Notes: generated from the sequence alone by a model not told the origin. Counted from the stretch's first letter, positions 35,364 to 48,540 are shown. The stretch: DNA of 64,000 nt from Paracentrotus lividus (GCA_940671915.1 CALNVZ010002974.1:38711259-38775258); one strand, 5' to 3'. A program made the numbers and translations.

Positions 35364-35398
<35 letters not shown>
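35364..35398. repeat. (GT)n microsatellite next to a splice donor
   Basis: A GT run starts about 12 bases after the donor of exon A3. The remainder of 35400-36940 has no gene I recognise. Confidence 0.9.
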
Positions 35399-35399
<1 letters not shown>

Positions 35400-36942
35400 G
35401 TGTTTTTATTACGCTTAAAAAAAAAAAAACTCTCCAAATTTTATTGTTCGAAACAGAGGTGAACAGAAATTATTTGCCCCCTTTTTCGTGGGTCCAGCAC
35501 CCGCTGAGCAGCGCCAAATCGACGTTGCTCTATCGAGCTTTCGGTTTTCGCACTCAAGATTTCTAAAGCAAAATCATAATAAGAACAATAACCATAATAA
35601 ATACAAGTAAAAATCATTCAAACTAAAGCAGGCACAAATATAATATCTGATATAATGTATAAACCATCATGGAGTAAAAAAGGTCCGTCTTCTTACTCCA
35701 AGTATGAACAAAATAAAGAAAATTGAATATCATCACGTGTGTACCTTTAGATGTGGAGATGTTCTTTATTTGGGCCTACTTTTCTTTATACTCCTTTTGT
35801 AATAGCATTGCCAATTTCTAAGACTTTAATTTACATCGTAATGTAACAATAATGGTAACTAAACTGTCATCATTAATATCATTATTCTCTCACTTATATT
35901 TCTGCGCATCTTGACTGTGCATCCTGGGAGCGTAGGGTACATGCAGGTAATATGGGCCCCTTGCCTAAGCTCATTTGCCTAATTTGCATAAAATGACAAA
36001 ATGACACACAGTCTAATCTTTGTTTATATGAATCAATAACTACTGCTCTAACTTTTATTGTGAAGAAAAACAAATATCACCAACCCCCTGTCTGCAATAT
36101 TCAAATGTTGCCGTCAAAGTGCCCATATTACCTGTACGTGCAGGTAATAATGAAATTCACATGGATTTTGAATAAAGTGCAGCTTAAAATGTACTTTTTA
36201 AATTTCGTGTAGATTTCAAGCCTCTAAGACTTGAATTTTGTCATTTTACACATCATTTTAGCAACATGAGGGTGCTGCTGGCTCGAAAATAAGTACAGGT
36301 TACCCAGTTTAAATAATATCTCAATATTTGATACGCACTTCGCAACGAATATGGAAGGTTTGAAAAAGTTTGATACTGTTTTGACAAAGTAAAGGTCATT
36401 TTAACTCGTTTGTTGAAACCGCGAGGTCTAACAGAGGCAAAAATGTTAAATTATGCATATTTTACATCATGTGACTTCCAAATATGGCAACTTCAAAGTC
36501 CCGTAGCAAAAAATCAAGCGCATGAACCTATATTATTTTTTTGCATTTGTGGCATATAGATACCAAAGTAAGTCTGTGCAAAATGTGGTGAAAATGACAT
36601 AACATGGACTTCGTTTTAACCGTGCAACGTCCTTAAGTTGTACAGTTCTATTTATAAACATGTTCTGTTATATTTATTTTCATGTGTTATTTGTATAATA
36701 ATTGTAAATTGTATTTGTATTTTATTGTTGATGTGAATTATGTACCATTCAACATTTATATTACGATGCATGATTGTTCTTAATAAATACCATTTTGAAT
36801 CGTTTTGTTTGTGTTTATAATGTTGCATTGATATAATATAGAGCATGTAATCAATAATTGTGAATTTCTGAGTTGTTCTACCATGACCATTTATTATCTA
36901 TAGGTGTAGCAGGGAGCTGTCATTTATAAGCCCCTGGCTGTA

Positions 36943-39488
36943 GGGGAGACCGGGGACAATTGTAACAGTTTTTTTTCCAAATTTGACCTGTCAACTTTAT
37001 TAAAGCTAAATACTTGCTTAAAACTAAATAAAATGAAATATGCATATCTTAGCTTGACATATGAATATGTTTGGGTTAAGTTCAACAAGTTATTTTGAAG
37101 CTATTACCATTCCAAAACAAGAGGTCGAGTGTTACATATGCCCCGTGTCCAGGGGAAATTGTAACAGACGTATGGGGCAATAGTAACACATGAAATTGTA
37201 ACATTTTCTTTTCTTTTTCAAAGCTATGCACTTGACAGATCCAAGATTTAAACATCATTAACCACATAAACTAATTATATATAATGAAACATGACAATGC
37301 TTGACTCATTTATATTATATTTTCCACTTGTTATATGCATAATATGGGGCAAAAGTTATGATTTTTTTTAATTATTATTTTTTAAAGTTGTTGTTGCTTC
37401 ACCCTTTAACTGTAGAACTTTCATCAATTCATATTTTGGTTCTTTATCTACTTTGTACCTACCAAATATATCTTTAAACTGACAAATGTGGTATAAAACT
37501 TTATATTAGGCCTACGCCTTTTGACTTTAACGCATTCTTTTCCAAATAAAGTTATACATTTCTGAGGAGAACTAAAAAATTGACAGCTTTTTTTGTAAAA
37601 TCAATCTTCAAAATTTACGCCACTTTTTTTTCCCTGACAAAACGTATTGGACATATATATTCAGGTATCATATTGAAAATATATTTTAATCTTTTATGGG
37701 GCTCCCATCTTTCTCTCTCTCTCTCTCTCTCCTCTTTCTTTCTTCTGTCTTTCTTTTTTACTTCTTTCACTCCATCTTTACCTTTTTACTTTCCTATCTG
37801 CCCTTCCTCTCTCTCTCTCTCTCTCTCTCCGCCTCTCCCTTTCACTCCCTTCCTCATTCTTCTTTCTCTCTTTTAATGTGTGGTTTTTTTTAATAAGAAA
37901 AAAAAAATCAGGGGGGGGGGGGTTCCGTAATCTCTTTCTCATTCTATAGGATTGTATTGTAAATAAGCCTTTTCGGATTTCATGGGCTATCCTGCCAGTG
38001 TTCATTTTATGTTTTATACCATGTACACTCGACGAATAAAATCAAATCAAATCAAATCGAATTATATGTTCATAGTTATTTAGTTCTCATGTTTGAACTC
38101 ATCTATTAGAAAAGGTGATCTTTTGTCCTTGTAAACAAAGTACTATAATGGACTATACATTCAAACTTATGAAGTTCTGAAGTTCTCTAGTAAAGTGATA
38201 TAAATTATTAAAACCACAAGAATAAAAAAAAACCCTTGAGGCTCTGATTACAATGAAACAAATGATAAACAAACTAAAGGCACTTTTTTTTCTTCTTTTT
38301 TTTTACAAAATCAATATTTCTTTTCCTTTCTAACAAAACGTATTGGAAAGATTTGTTGAAAGTTATTTAATTCTCATGTCTGAGCTTATAGATAAAGTAA
38401 CCTTTTTCATTGTAAACTAAGCATTATAATTGACAATACATTCAAAGTTATGAAGTTCACATGCTTGAGCTTATCGACGAGGCTACTCCTTGCTGTTTTT
38501 CTTCCAAGTCTACTCCAATTTACAATTTTGGCTTTAAATGAACCTATTACACAATGTTAACTTTTTTCATATTTTGAACCTTTTCTTTTCTTGTGAAATT
38601 ATGAAAAAAAAAGACAGGAAAAATACTGGAGGCTCTGATTACAACGAAACAAATGATAAACAAACTAAAGACACCTTTTTTCGGACAAAATCAATATTTC
38701 TTTGCCTTTTCAACAAAACGTATTGGACAGATATGTTCAAAGAATTTTAATTCTCATGTCTGAAGCTTATAATAGGCTATTTTTTCCTGCTAAATAAAAT
38801 AAATGATTGACCGATACGTTCAACATTACGCCAATTCTCATTCTAAGCCCCCCCCCCCACTTCGCGAGCAAACGTGTACAAAACGGAAAATGACCATACA
38901 TTTGTGATTTTTAGCCTGTTCAGCCACCCCCCCCCGCCCACTTGCTGCTACCCCCCACTTTCAAAAACTTCCCAGGCCCCTGATTGGTATAATTAGCTTG
39001 GTGTTAATGCAGCGGAAAGCTACTAATAATACCGCGCAGTTCATACAGGAGTTACTTTAACAGAAACAGGAAACCAAACAGTCCTTTAGGGGCAATTGTA
39101 ACAGCTTGTTACAATTGCCCTGACAGAGGCGACCATATTTGGAGAGATTTTTTTTCTATCTTAGCTTAGGTATTCATCGTTGAAACTTTAGCAAAATATG
39201 GCCGAAGAACATAATTTCTAAATATATAAAAATGACAGCCGTAGCTCATCCACATATTCATGATATTTGTCCAGAAGAAAAACAATGGGTAATGTGAAAT
39301 ATTACTTTCCTGCTCAAAAAAACGATTTTTCTGCTGTCTCAGTGTAGAAAGTTCCACGAACGCTTAAATCGCTAACACTCATACAGCATGTGGATCTATG
39401 AAATGCGCATGCTCTGTACAAAATTTTCAAGTTTATAGCGTGTTCTGCTAGGGATAGGAGCCCCTGTTACAATTGTCCCGATCTCCCC
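36943..39488. mobile_element. GGGGAGACCGGGGACAATTG element, 2.5 kb, TA target
   Basis: The left end GGGGAGACCGGGGACAATTG, then TAACAG, is mirrored at 39465-39488 (CTGTTACAATTGTCCCGATC, then TCCCC). TA lies on both sides. The interior has several more TTGTAAC-type motifs, a CT microsatellite (37712-37730, 37812-37828) and a block duplicated about 390 bases apart (38231-38400 and 38622-38790). No transposase is recognised. A related element is at 54243-55599. Confidence 0.75.
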
Positions 39489-39802
39489 TAGGGTGAGGTT
39501 CGCTCGATCAGCCCCAAAGAACTACAAGAAAAACAACAACATCAACAAAACCACCAACAACAAAAAACAGGTTCTTCAGATCCTACGGGGTGGGGGGGTG
39601 GGGGGCTCACAAAAAAAAGGTCCTTGTACAAAACTAATGCAGTTTTACAATTTCTTTGCATCTTAGGGGAGCGCCCGCACCCTACCCACCCACAATCCAC
39701 CGTCACCACCCCCCACTTGGATCCGCGCCTGTTAAAGTTAGAGGTATCTCTAGGTCAGCACGTCGGTCGGAAACTCGGAATACATGCTTGTGGACCATTC
39801 CT

Positions 39803-39922
39803 GGTCACGTGTGTGACCGAAATTGCAAAATCTTGATCTTAATTGGCTATAACTCAAACAATTTTAAAGACATACTGATTTAATGTTTATATTATGCTAA
39901 CATATTTTGTTGGCTATCATTT

Positions 39923-39961
<39 letters not shown>

Positions 39962-40918
39962 TTACAATATGCATGTTCAAGGTCGGAGATCAAAAGAAGT
40001 GGGTCGATGTATTCTCAGAACAGCATGAATTTGAAAGTTCAATTTTATTTTGAAATTCCCGTGAGTTTTAAAGTGGTGAAATGTTCTTATTGCTGTGAGA
40101 TATGCATTATAGACCTGCTATCCATAACATACCACTGAATACGAGTCACCTCTGATTTTTTTTTTTTTTGTTTTTTTTTTTTTTTTGTAATCTATTATTC
40201 TATATCGTGATGTCTGGTCACGTGTGTGACCTATAGCAAACTGTACAGAAATCACAGATTTTATATTTATATGTTGTTATATGAAATGATATTTCATGTA
40301 TTTAGGAATACAACGACTAACAATAGAATAAATTTGGCACAAATATTTCTTCTTTTCTACAAAGAAAATTCCACTTAAAATATACTTTCGTTCAATCGAA
40401 ATAATAACAGTTTATTTCATATTATAATGCTAATTTATGCTTGGCATGAAGTCATAACTTTTGTTCTAATTGACAAACTAAAGCTTCTGGAATGCTAATT
40501 TTTTTTTTTTTTTTTTTGCATAATCTTTATAGGATTCCTAACAATTGTACTTGGAAAAAAAAAAAATTCCTTGTGCATTTCATTGTTTTATGAATTTCTT
40601 ATGTATTTCTTTGGGGTTTTTTTACCCTTTGCTTTTGTTTTTTCGCAAAAAAAAATTATTGCAGAACTACTCTGGAGCATAATAATGCCAAAATAAATAT
40701 ATTTCAGCCAATGAAAGGGAAAACAATCAGACCGTTATGACCGCCCCTTCCAGTGGGTCACGTGTGACCAATTTGTTTGCTAACTAATCAAATTAAAACT
40801 TGGCATGGATTCATATTTGGTGAGATGCAATGTACATTAAATCTAGCTTTGGAGAAAAAATAATAATACCAGACTGAGAGCGCATAAACTTTTTGTGTTT
40901 TCTGGTCACGTGTGTGAC
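39803..40918. promoter_or_regulatory. Four GGTCACGTGTGTGAC motifs in an intron
   Basis: GGTCACGTGTGTGACC occurs at 39803-39818 and 40216-40231. GGTCACGTGTGACC is at 40756-40769 and GGTCACGTGTGTGAC at 40904-40918. The motif is near-palindromic around the E-box CACGTG. Either a bHLH-type site cluster or fragments of a repeat would explain it. T runs at 39930 and 40500 lie between. Confidence 0.35.
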
Positions 40919-41327
40919 ATTTGGGGGCAATAATTTCCAGGGTTGATTATTTTAATAACATTATTTTTGGGGTTAGATTACAAGGAATAGCGGTGAATAA
41001 TAATATAAAAACAGTAATCCAAGTATAAAGATCAGCATACCCATTCCATTCAGGGTTTAAAAAAAATGATATTTTATGTACCGTTTTCCATCTACTTATC
41101 ATTTATGTTAATTTATGGAAATGAGCATGAACAAATGCCAAAAAAAACACGGGAAAAAAAACATCAGCTCATGAATTCTCTATTTGAATATGCAGCTTAA
41201 AATAAAAAAGCAAAAACTTTATTTTGTCCCTAAAAGGTTCACTTAAATTTTCAAAGAATGGCCCTGACTCATTCATCAGACATTGACTTACGCCCTGAAT
41301 TGTGAAATTATATCCACTTTCATGTAG

Positions 41328-41552
41328 AGTTTACAGACCCAATCTGCCCAATCAGTGTTAGCGCGGAGAGTGGACCTGGTAATCCAACAGCAATGGCTTA
41401 CTGGTCAGCGGCTACAGCAGTATATAGTGCAGAGTTTCCTATTCTCTATTCTCATCCCAATGGTTCATCATTCCCAATTGGGGACACTACTGTTACTGCC
41501 TACGCTACGGATCATCCTAACATCAATTGTACCTTCACAGTTAGTGTAGTTG
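41328..41552 (+). CDS. HYR module 4 exon
   Basis: A 225-base exon (75 codons, phase 1-1) lies between CTTTCATGTAG and GTGAGT. It encodes EFTDPICPISVSAESG first, AYWSAATAVYS centrally, SSFPIGDTTVTAYATDHP, and NCTFTVSVVG at the end. The Cys-Pro start, a Trp in the second strand, G.T.V.A.ATD and CTF.V.V are the standard hyalin-repeat signature. It is the first module shared by all predicted transcript forms. The loop between strands is shorter than in modules 7 to 13. Confidence 0.85.
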
Positions 41553-41689
41553 GTGAGTGCTGTCTTGATTTATACAATACTCCTGACCTGTAAAGAATGA
41601 TGAATAAAAAATGGTGAAAATACGTGATATCATGAACATATAGATAATTTTCACCAGCACCATTATTAATCAATATCGTCATCATTATA

Positions 41690-41895
<206 letters not shown>

Positions 41896-42134
41896 ATTAT
41901 AATAATAATAATAATAATTATTTTAGAAATGCTATTCGCTGTTGTACCTTATTGCCTTACATTATTGTAGTCTAAATATAGACATAGAATAATTAATGCA
42001 TTAACACATATATATATTATATAGCAATCAATCTTTGAAAATAAAACCCTTGAAAAAAGAGTAAAATAATAATCATAATAATCATCATCATCACCGTCAT
42101 CATCAATTATAACTGGTTTATATTTTTTTTTCAG

Positions 42135-42365
42135 AGGATTCATCACCGCCAGTCTTCTCTACTGAACTTGATGATGTGCTAACTTTTGGTAATTCTGAAA
42201 GACCGTCTTGGAGACTAACTGCAACCGATAACTCCAATGTAGTAACAATAACGTCCTCACCAAGTCCTGGATCCTACTTCCCTCTTGGGAATACCTCAGT
42301 GACTGTAACAGCCACGGATAACGCAAATAACCCCACAACACAAACATTTATCGTCCAAGTCGTCT
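42135..42365 (+). CDS. HYR module 5 exon, lacking both cysteines
   Basis: A 231-base exon (77 codons, phase 1-1) lies between TATTTTTTTTTCAG and GTAAGT. It encodes EDSSPPVFSTELDDVLTFG, SWRLTATDNSNVVTITSSP, GSYFPLGNTSVTVTATDN, and TQTFIVQVV at the end. Trp, the G.Y.F.LG.T.V.V.ATD core and the final strand all fit HYR, but the N-terminal Cys-Pro is Ser-Thr and the C-terminal Cys is Gln. Loss of both partners implies a stable module without the disulfide rather than random decay. Confidence 0.83.
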
Positions 42366-42701
42366 GTAAGTTCATGATCATCTGAGTATTGAGTTTTGAT
42401 AATTACCAAAAGTAAAACCAAAAAAAAAAAGAGTCATATTAAGTAAATTAACATAAGATACAAGGTAGGCATGCAGATTCAATTAATTTGCATTGTATTA
42501 TATGTGGTCAGCTTTCAGGTTAAAATCTGAACATGTATATTATGATGGTTATTATCACTGCAGTACTTTTAAAACCTTATTAAAATAAGCAGTGGGTTTC
42601 TCATGATAAGAATATAATTAGAAGCATCCAATTTTTTGAAAATGAAAGACACTATTTTCAACTCATTAATATTTTTCTCTCATTCATTTAAAATTGATTA
42701 G

Positions 42702-42941
42702 CTGATGGTTCTCCAGAAACAAGAAATTGTCCACCAGATCAAGAGATAAACGTAGCCCCTAGTCAGGTTCCCATCACTGTTTCATGGACCGTTCCAACGG
42801 CGACAGGATCAGGGACCATCATGACTACCCCTAACTACAATCCCGGTGACATGTTCAATGAGGGCACAACTAAAGTAACCTACAAATTCACAGATGATAC
42901 TGGCAGGAGCTCCACGTGCTTTTTCAAGATCAGGATCACAT
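42702..42941 (+). CDS. HYR module 6 exon
   Basis: A 240-base exon (80 codons, phase 1-1) lies between AAAATTGATTAG and GTAAGA. It encodes SDGSPETRNCPPDQEINVAP, ITVSWTVPTATGSGTIM, GDMFNEGTTKVTYKFTDDTG, and STCFFKIRIT. Cys-Pro, V.W..P, G..F..GTT.V.Y and C.F.. are the HYR landmarks. The acceptor has a weak pyrimidine tract, so this exon could be skipped, and being phase 1-1 a skip would keep the frame. Confidence 0.83.
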
Positions 42942-43682
42942 GTAAGACAGCAGTTCAAAAAGTCCTGGGCCCGTATTCCATAAAAGCATGAAATACAAGC
43001 ATTTTTACTTATCTTTAAAATGCGTATTCAGCTTACTAAGAATTCTGTTTAAGCCTATTTTTGGCAGAGAAGCATAAATTCTTAGATTTTTGCAAGTCAA
43101 AAGGTATTAAATGGAATTGCACATATGTTTGGTATAAAGACTAAGATTTTTTTTTTTCTTCCTGGAAAAAATCTTAGAAAAATACTTAGACTTAAGACAA
43201 ATTGCTTAAGTATAGTTTATGGAATATGGGTCCTGTGCCACACAAAGAGTAAATTAAACATTTCTGAGTCAAACTATATATGGATGAAAGAGCTTAGAAA
43301 GGGCATCTGCATTTGGTTACCCAATAAAAAATTTACAATTCTAACTTAAGCCCCCAACAAACAATACAAAACCATGCATATCTGCACCATAAAGGAAAGC
43401 TTTTGTCCAACCATAATGCCTTCTTGTAATTATATACAGGTCTCCTTTTCCTTTTGGATTAAGATAGGGCAATTAAACTCACAGTAAATCTTTTTTCAAA
43501 TACATGAATAGAGAGTATAGAGAACCTGAATAGCCTTAGTTCTTTTCTTTTTGTGAAAGCAAGTAATTATTGAAGTATCAAGTGCTTTATATTGAAGTTC
43601 ATCTTTTCTATTTTCTAAAATGATAGGAAAGAGTCATACGTGAAGAGGATTTTGAAATTGAAATATCAAAACCGATCGAGCA

Positions 43683-44342
43683 ATAAGGGAGTTTACAGTT
43701 ACCGATAGGAGGAGCTCTGTGACGTCATTGGGTCAGGGGTCATATGTACGTGGTCTCCTCTATATCAGGAATTCTTACGTGTGAAGTCTATGATACCTTT
43801 TGATTTACATTTGGTTTTCATGCTTTTTTTCGCTCATATTGTGAAAATATGGATGAAGAATCGCACTTGTCTATTGATGAGATAGACAATGTATACTTAT
43901 TCCTATCTTTATTTTGATACCATGTTTATTTGAGTCTCTTTTCTCAACTGAAAGCGAAATTTGTAAGTTACCAACTCGCGTACGGCAAAGCGGCATCGAG
44001 TTCGCCGAAACCAACAGGGCTTGAAATCTCGATATTCGGACCGGTGTGCATTAGTACAAAGTCGGTGTTTTTGCAACTATCTGGGAGGAAAACGTTAATT
44101 AAAGTCATGAAAATGTCTCATCATATTATTTAACATGGCAAACGAGAAGGAAAAAAAACAGACAAAAAGAAAAATACAGCTAGATTTTTGTCTGATTAAA
44201 ATTTGTAGATATGCCGTTCGTTGGTTGACTCATGGGTAATTGACTGTACGGTCGCCGCATTTTATGTACAGTTGGCCTGACCCCGAAAGTGGATATCGGA
44301 GACTCGCGCATGCGCAGATTGTATCTGTAAACTCCCTTATAG
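43683..44342. mobile_element. Inverted-repeat element, about 660 bases
   Basis: ATAAGGGAGTTTACAG at 43682 is mirrored by CTGTAAACTCCCTTAT at 44326. TA-type flanks are possible. The 67-residue frame inside (43930-44133) matches nothing I know. The intron stretch 42942-43680 has no gene; it holds a GGCCCGTATTCCATAAAA motif common in repeats. Confidence 0.6.
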
Positions 44343-44846
44343 GAATCGCACAGGATTCCTACAGCAAGGAATGGCCCTTTGTATCATTTAGAGATTTGAT
44401 AAATGGAACTTTAAGAACACAATAGAAATGCTTATGAACCATCCCTTTGTTTGGCAAATTGGTTGTAACCTTCCCAGTCCATTTTTTGCAAACTCAATTA
44501 TACCATTTAATTCTAAACACTTCTTATTCAGAAATGCGTTTCTCTTTCGAATTGTGTTTGGTATAATCAAAAAGAAGAAAGATTGAAGTTTAAAATTATG
44601 CATTTAATATTTCATTATTTGCTTGTATTCATAGAGGAAAACACTGACAATTCGGGTACCACTTTATCTGGGACACCCTGTACAGTATTTCCATTATATT
44701 ACTACGAATACAAAATGGCCAGTAATTCAGATCGATGGGTCTTACATTTATTTATTAATACTCTGTTCACACTTTGCATTGTTGGCCGCCATGAAATGAA
44801 AAATCAATCTAATATATTTCATGCAAATGTTTTCTTTCCCAAATAG

Positions 44847-45104
44847 TAAACGCAGATCAGACACCACCAAATATTGATTCCTGTCCCGCGGACTTTGCAG
44901 TCAACCGGCCTGCTGGGACAGTTGAGACGATGGTTACATGGACAGAGCCTGTTTTCATCGATGACGTGAGTGGTACAGATCTTACTATACAGCAGACCAA
45001 GGTCTCTGGATCAAACTTTACTGCTGGAACAACTGAGGTTCTTTACACAGCCAGGGATGGAAACTTTAATACTGCCTCTTGCACATTCACGGTGACAGTG
45101 AATG
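44847..45104 (+). CDS. HYR module 7 exon
   Basis: A 258-base exon (86 codons, phase 1-1) lies between TTCTTTCCCAAATAG and GTGAGT. It encodes LNADQTPPNIDSCPADFAV, TMVTWTEPVFIDDVSGTD, GSNFTAGTTEVLYTARDG, and SCTFTVTVN. This is a textbook hyalin repeat of full length with PP.I..CP, V.WTEP...D, G..F..GTT.V.YTA.D and CTFTV.V all present. HYR modules occur in sea-urchin hyalin and in complement-like and adhesion proteins. It acts outside the cell. Confidence 0.9.
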
Positions 45105-45126
45105 GTGAGTGTGAAATCTAAGGTGG

Positions 45127-45565
45127 AGAGATAAATTCCCATTTGGTCTAAATCCACTTGGACTAATACCCGTTTGGTCTCAACCTACATGGTCTAATTA
45201 CATTTTGTCTACAACCAGTTCGTCTAATTGCTATTTGGTCTTATTTTTCGCTTCGCCTATTTCCTATTTTGTCTAATTTCCAATTCGTCTAATTTCCGCT
45301 TGGTCTAACACCACTTTGTCAATACCTGCAAGAAATAGATAATAGACCAAATAGTAATTTCAAAATTAGACAAAAAAGCATTTAGACCAAAATGTAATTA
45401 GACGAATTGGCAATTTGACCAAGTGGTCATTAGACCAAGTGAGAATTAAACTGAACATGACTTGGACCAAGGGGAAATTAGACCAAATTTTTTGTAGACG
45501 AAATGGGTTTAGTCCATATGGTATTAGACAATAGAGAATTGGACCAAATGCTGGTAGCCCAAGTG
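45127..45565. repeat. Palindrome of TTTGGTCTAAT-type units, copy 2
   Basis: About 14 degenerate 15-base units (TTTGGTCTAAT, TTCGTCTAATT) up to about 45330 are answered by inverse units (ATTAGACCAAA) to 45565. It starts about 22 bases after the donor of module 7. A related copy is at 12481. Confidence 0.75.
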
Positions 45566-46333
45566 GATATAAACCTTTAGTAAGGTGAAAGTGTTAGGTG
45601 GCTTTGATGAAAGAGAATGATGATAATATATTGGCATATTAGAGGATATAAAACTTTTTAAAGTTCTTTTAATGCATAGATGAAATCATTCACATTTACA
45701 GCATGACCTAAAAAAAATTTAAGACCAAACTCATTTCAGAAGGGGTTCAGTGTGTGTGTTTCTTGCCTTGTGTGTATAAGAAAACAGTCTAACTCTACTT
45801 CTATACATGCTAGCAGCAAAGCTATGTCGGCACTGTGGCAAATAATTTGTGTAGAGACTGAATGTGTTCTCATCCGGTTTTGCAAAAGTCAGCGAAAAAT
45901 CAGGAGTGTTTTTTATTTTTTTATTTTCATGATAGCTAGGGAAATCAAGTTTACAGAAAACCTCGTCTCTGATGAATGTAAATACAAAGAAATACAGGAA
46001 GGCTTCAAATTAGAGTCAATATCTTTTGCAAAAAAGTAGAAAAATCATGGGGAAAACCAATGGACCAATATGCAAAACTTGCCACCCTTAGTCGTACTTT
46101 CACTACTAGGTCAATACTTTGTATTAGCAAACCTATGAGTGCTTCTATACATTCTTCAGCAGTTATATCATTGACAAGTGAGTACTGACCTTTTGCTACG
46201 AATGTAACAGGCGCTCTTGTCCCAGAACAAAAAAAAATGAGCTAATGACTTAGGCTCGAGCTGTATGTTACAATGAAGTTTGTTCCAAGATGTTGATTTA
46301 CATTTTCTTTCTCTAATCATTATCTTTATCCAG

Positions 46334-46585
46334 TGGTCCAAGATAATGACCCACCGGTCATTGTCGGCTGTCCTGCAAACTTCACGCACTGGGTTCGTGT
46401 GGGAACGAGAGTGGTGACCGTTTCATGGGTAGCCCCCAATATAACAGACGCTTCTCCCGTCACAGTAGAAGGGCCTGACCCCCCAAGTCAAGTATTTACA
46501 GTCGGAAATGACACCGCAGTGGCCTATGTAGCCACCGATGTTGTCAACAATGTGGCGACATGTACCTTCTTTGTATCTGTCAGAG
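46334..46585 (+). CDS. HYR module 8 exon
   Basis: A 252-base exon (84 codons, phase 1-1) lies between TATCTTTATCCAG and GTTTGT. It encodes VVQDNDPPVIVGCPANFTHW, RVVTVSWVAPNITDASPVTV, SQVFTVGNDTAVAYVATDVV, and ATCTFFVSVR. All HYR landmarks are present (DPPVI..CPANF, VSW..P, ATD, CTF.V.V). The donor GTTTGT is weaker than its neighbours. The following intron is 4.6 kb and almost wholly one transposon copy. Confidence 0.9.
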
Positions 46586-47464
46586 GTTTGTTAACTCACT
46601 GCTTATTTCATCTACACACCATTTGAATTCTATCATTCCTATAGATAATTTTATACCTCAATTAAAAGGAATTAATTGTAAAATCCCTAATGTAGGTGGA
46701 GTAAGGACATATGTTGACTGAATATGTGATTCGTCTTGTCGAAATGAGAGAGAAGTCGCAGATCAAAGATCCGAGTAAATCGACAAACTAAGAAAAAACT
46801 CAAAATTTTGAGGAAAAAATGTTTTTTGATTTTCTGGTTCTTCCATGCTTCATCTTTGCACTGTAAAAAATGAGTGAAAATGATAACGGGAAAGTGGTAA
46901 AAAAGCAGTTTTTCGGCGGGTGTTTTTTTTCGGTCATAATTTTTTTTCCGGACACACAAGCGCACGTCCACGCTCATTTCCCCTCTCCGTTTCGCTGCGC
47001 CCTTAGCAACGCATGGCTTTGTTTATTGGACGTTCACAGTCATGTGATTTGTGCTTTCAACTGGCTTTTTGTTTTGTTTTTGTGAGTGAATAGCGAACTA
47101 AACTCAGAAATTTTGCGTGCGATGCCACTAACTGCTGTGAGAAAAGCTGTTTCATCGGGGATAGCGCAGCACGCAAACGAATGTCAAATCTAACAATCGG
47201 GTGGGGGGGGGAAAGCTGTGTCAAAATGGGAGAACTAGAGATGGTACGATTATGTTTTTATTGCTTGACTTAGCTACCTGGATCCAAATGAATGTTAATT
47301 TCCGCATTTTATTTTAGGGGCCGCGATATCTGTTGCCCTGACGGGAAATTAAAACATCCCTATAAACAAATTTGGTTCCATCAGAGAAACATAGAGCATC
47401 AAAAAGAGGTGACGTGATAATACTTCTGATACAAGTATTTAGGTTAAAGTAAACAATGGCTTAA

Positions 47465-48540
47465 GACGCGTAAGAGACGCGTAAGATCTGCAATCACCAA
47501 AACACAGAGTGACGAAATTGAAAGAATCCAAAAACGAGCTCTCCGTATGATTGTGTATCCGTCGTCTCTCTCATACTCACAACAGCTCACTCATTTTGAC
47601 CTCTTTATGCGAACGTAGAAAGGATCTCATCTTGAGTTTTGGACTTGGTCTCCTGAAGTCTCAACGCCATCGAGACATGTTACCCCCAACGCGTCAATCT
47701 GTTTCGCGACACAGCTCAACCCTACGAAATGCGCATCTTTTGGACTTACCGCGCTGTAGAACGCAAAGATATAAAAACTCTACGATCCCTTATGTAACGG
47801 CCCTCCTTAATGCCTCTTTGTAATTGTACCATATAATACTTTGAACTATGTTATTGACATGATGTATGTTCCACTGTTTATGCCATTGAACTCCTTTTAA
47901 ACAATATGTTCCTATTTTCTCTGTCTATCTCTTATTCTCTTGATTTAATTTCAATGTATATTGTTAATTCATGGTTCCTTTGGAATGTCCTGCCAGGTTT
48001 TGATGTTTTTACAATTACACGTTACTTTAAAAAAAAAATTTTTTTTTTTATTATATACATTTACAGACCGAGTTAAATTATTTTTGGTTCATCTTGAAAG
48101 TCTCTATTCCATGCATTTTATTTTGCATATCACTCTATTTTGCCAATTTACAAGTCTTTCTCACAACAGTCATAATGAAATATATACCCAAATATTTTTG
48201 TATCGTTTCCTGTATTATGTCGATTTAAACCGTAATTTTTCGGTCAATATATTCTCACCGTTCTTTTTTTTTGATAGCTCAAATTGGATTTTTTTTTTTC
48301 CTTTACCTTTATCTTGAAAATTTCAATGTCCAAGTGCAATATTTTATAGTTCTACTTACATGTATGTTCCTCATAATCTTGATAATTGTTCAATGGTTAC
48401 ATCTTGTTAATTCATAAATACTTATTTATTTTATGTATTTTCTTTATATTTTGTAAACTTTGTATGTGTCAGTCTCCGGACTGTTTTTACAATGTCTTTT
48501 ATGCAATAAGCCGAATTGAATTGAATTGAATTGAATTGAA
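47465..48540 (+). pseudogene. 5'-truncated LINE, C-terminal part and 3' tail
   Basis: The + strand reads EIERIQKRALRMIVYPSSLS, then after a one-base frame change SLCERRKDLILSFGLGLLKS and RCRTQRYKNSTIPYVTALLN, then a stop at 47821. IQKRALR.I and RR.DL are typical of the region after the reverse-transcriptase domain in jockey/CR1/L2-type LINEs. An AT-rich 3' region follows and ends in a (TGAAT)n tail at 48510-48540, as many such LINEs do. The frameshift and missing 5' part make it inactive. Confidence 0.8.

Noticed and set aside
43930..44133. 67-codon open frame
   Set aside because: Lies wholly inside an inverted-repeat element and shows no family pattern or splice context.
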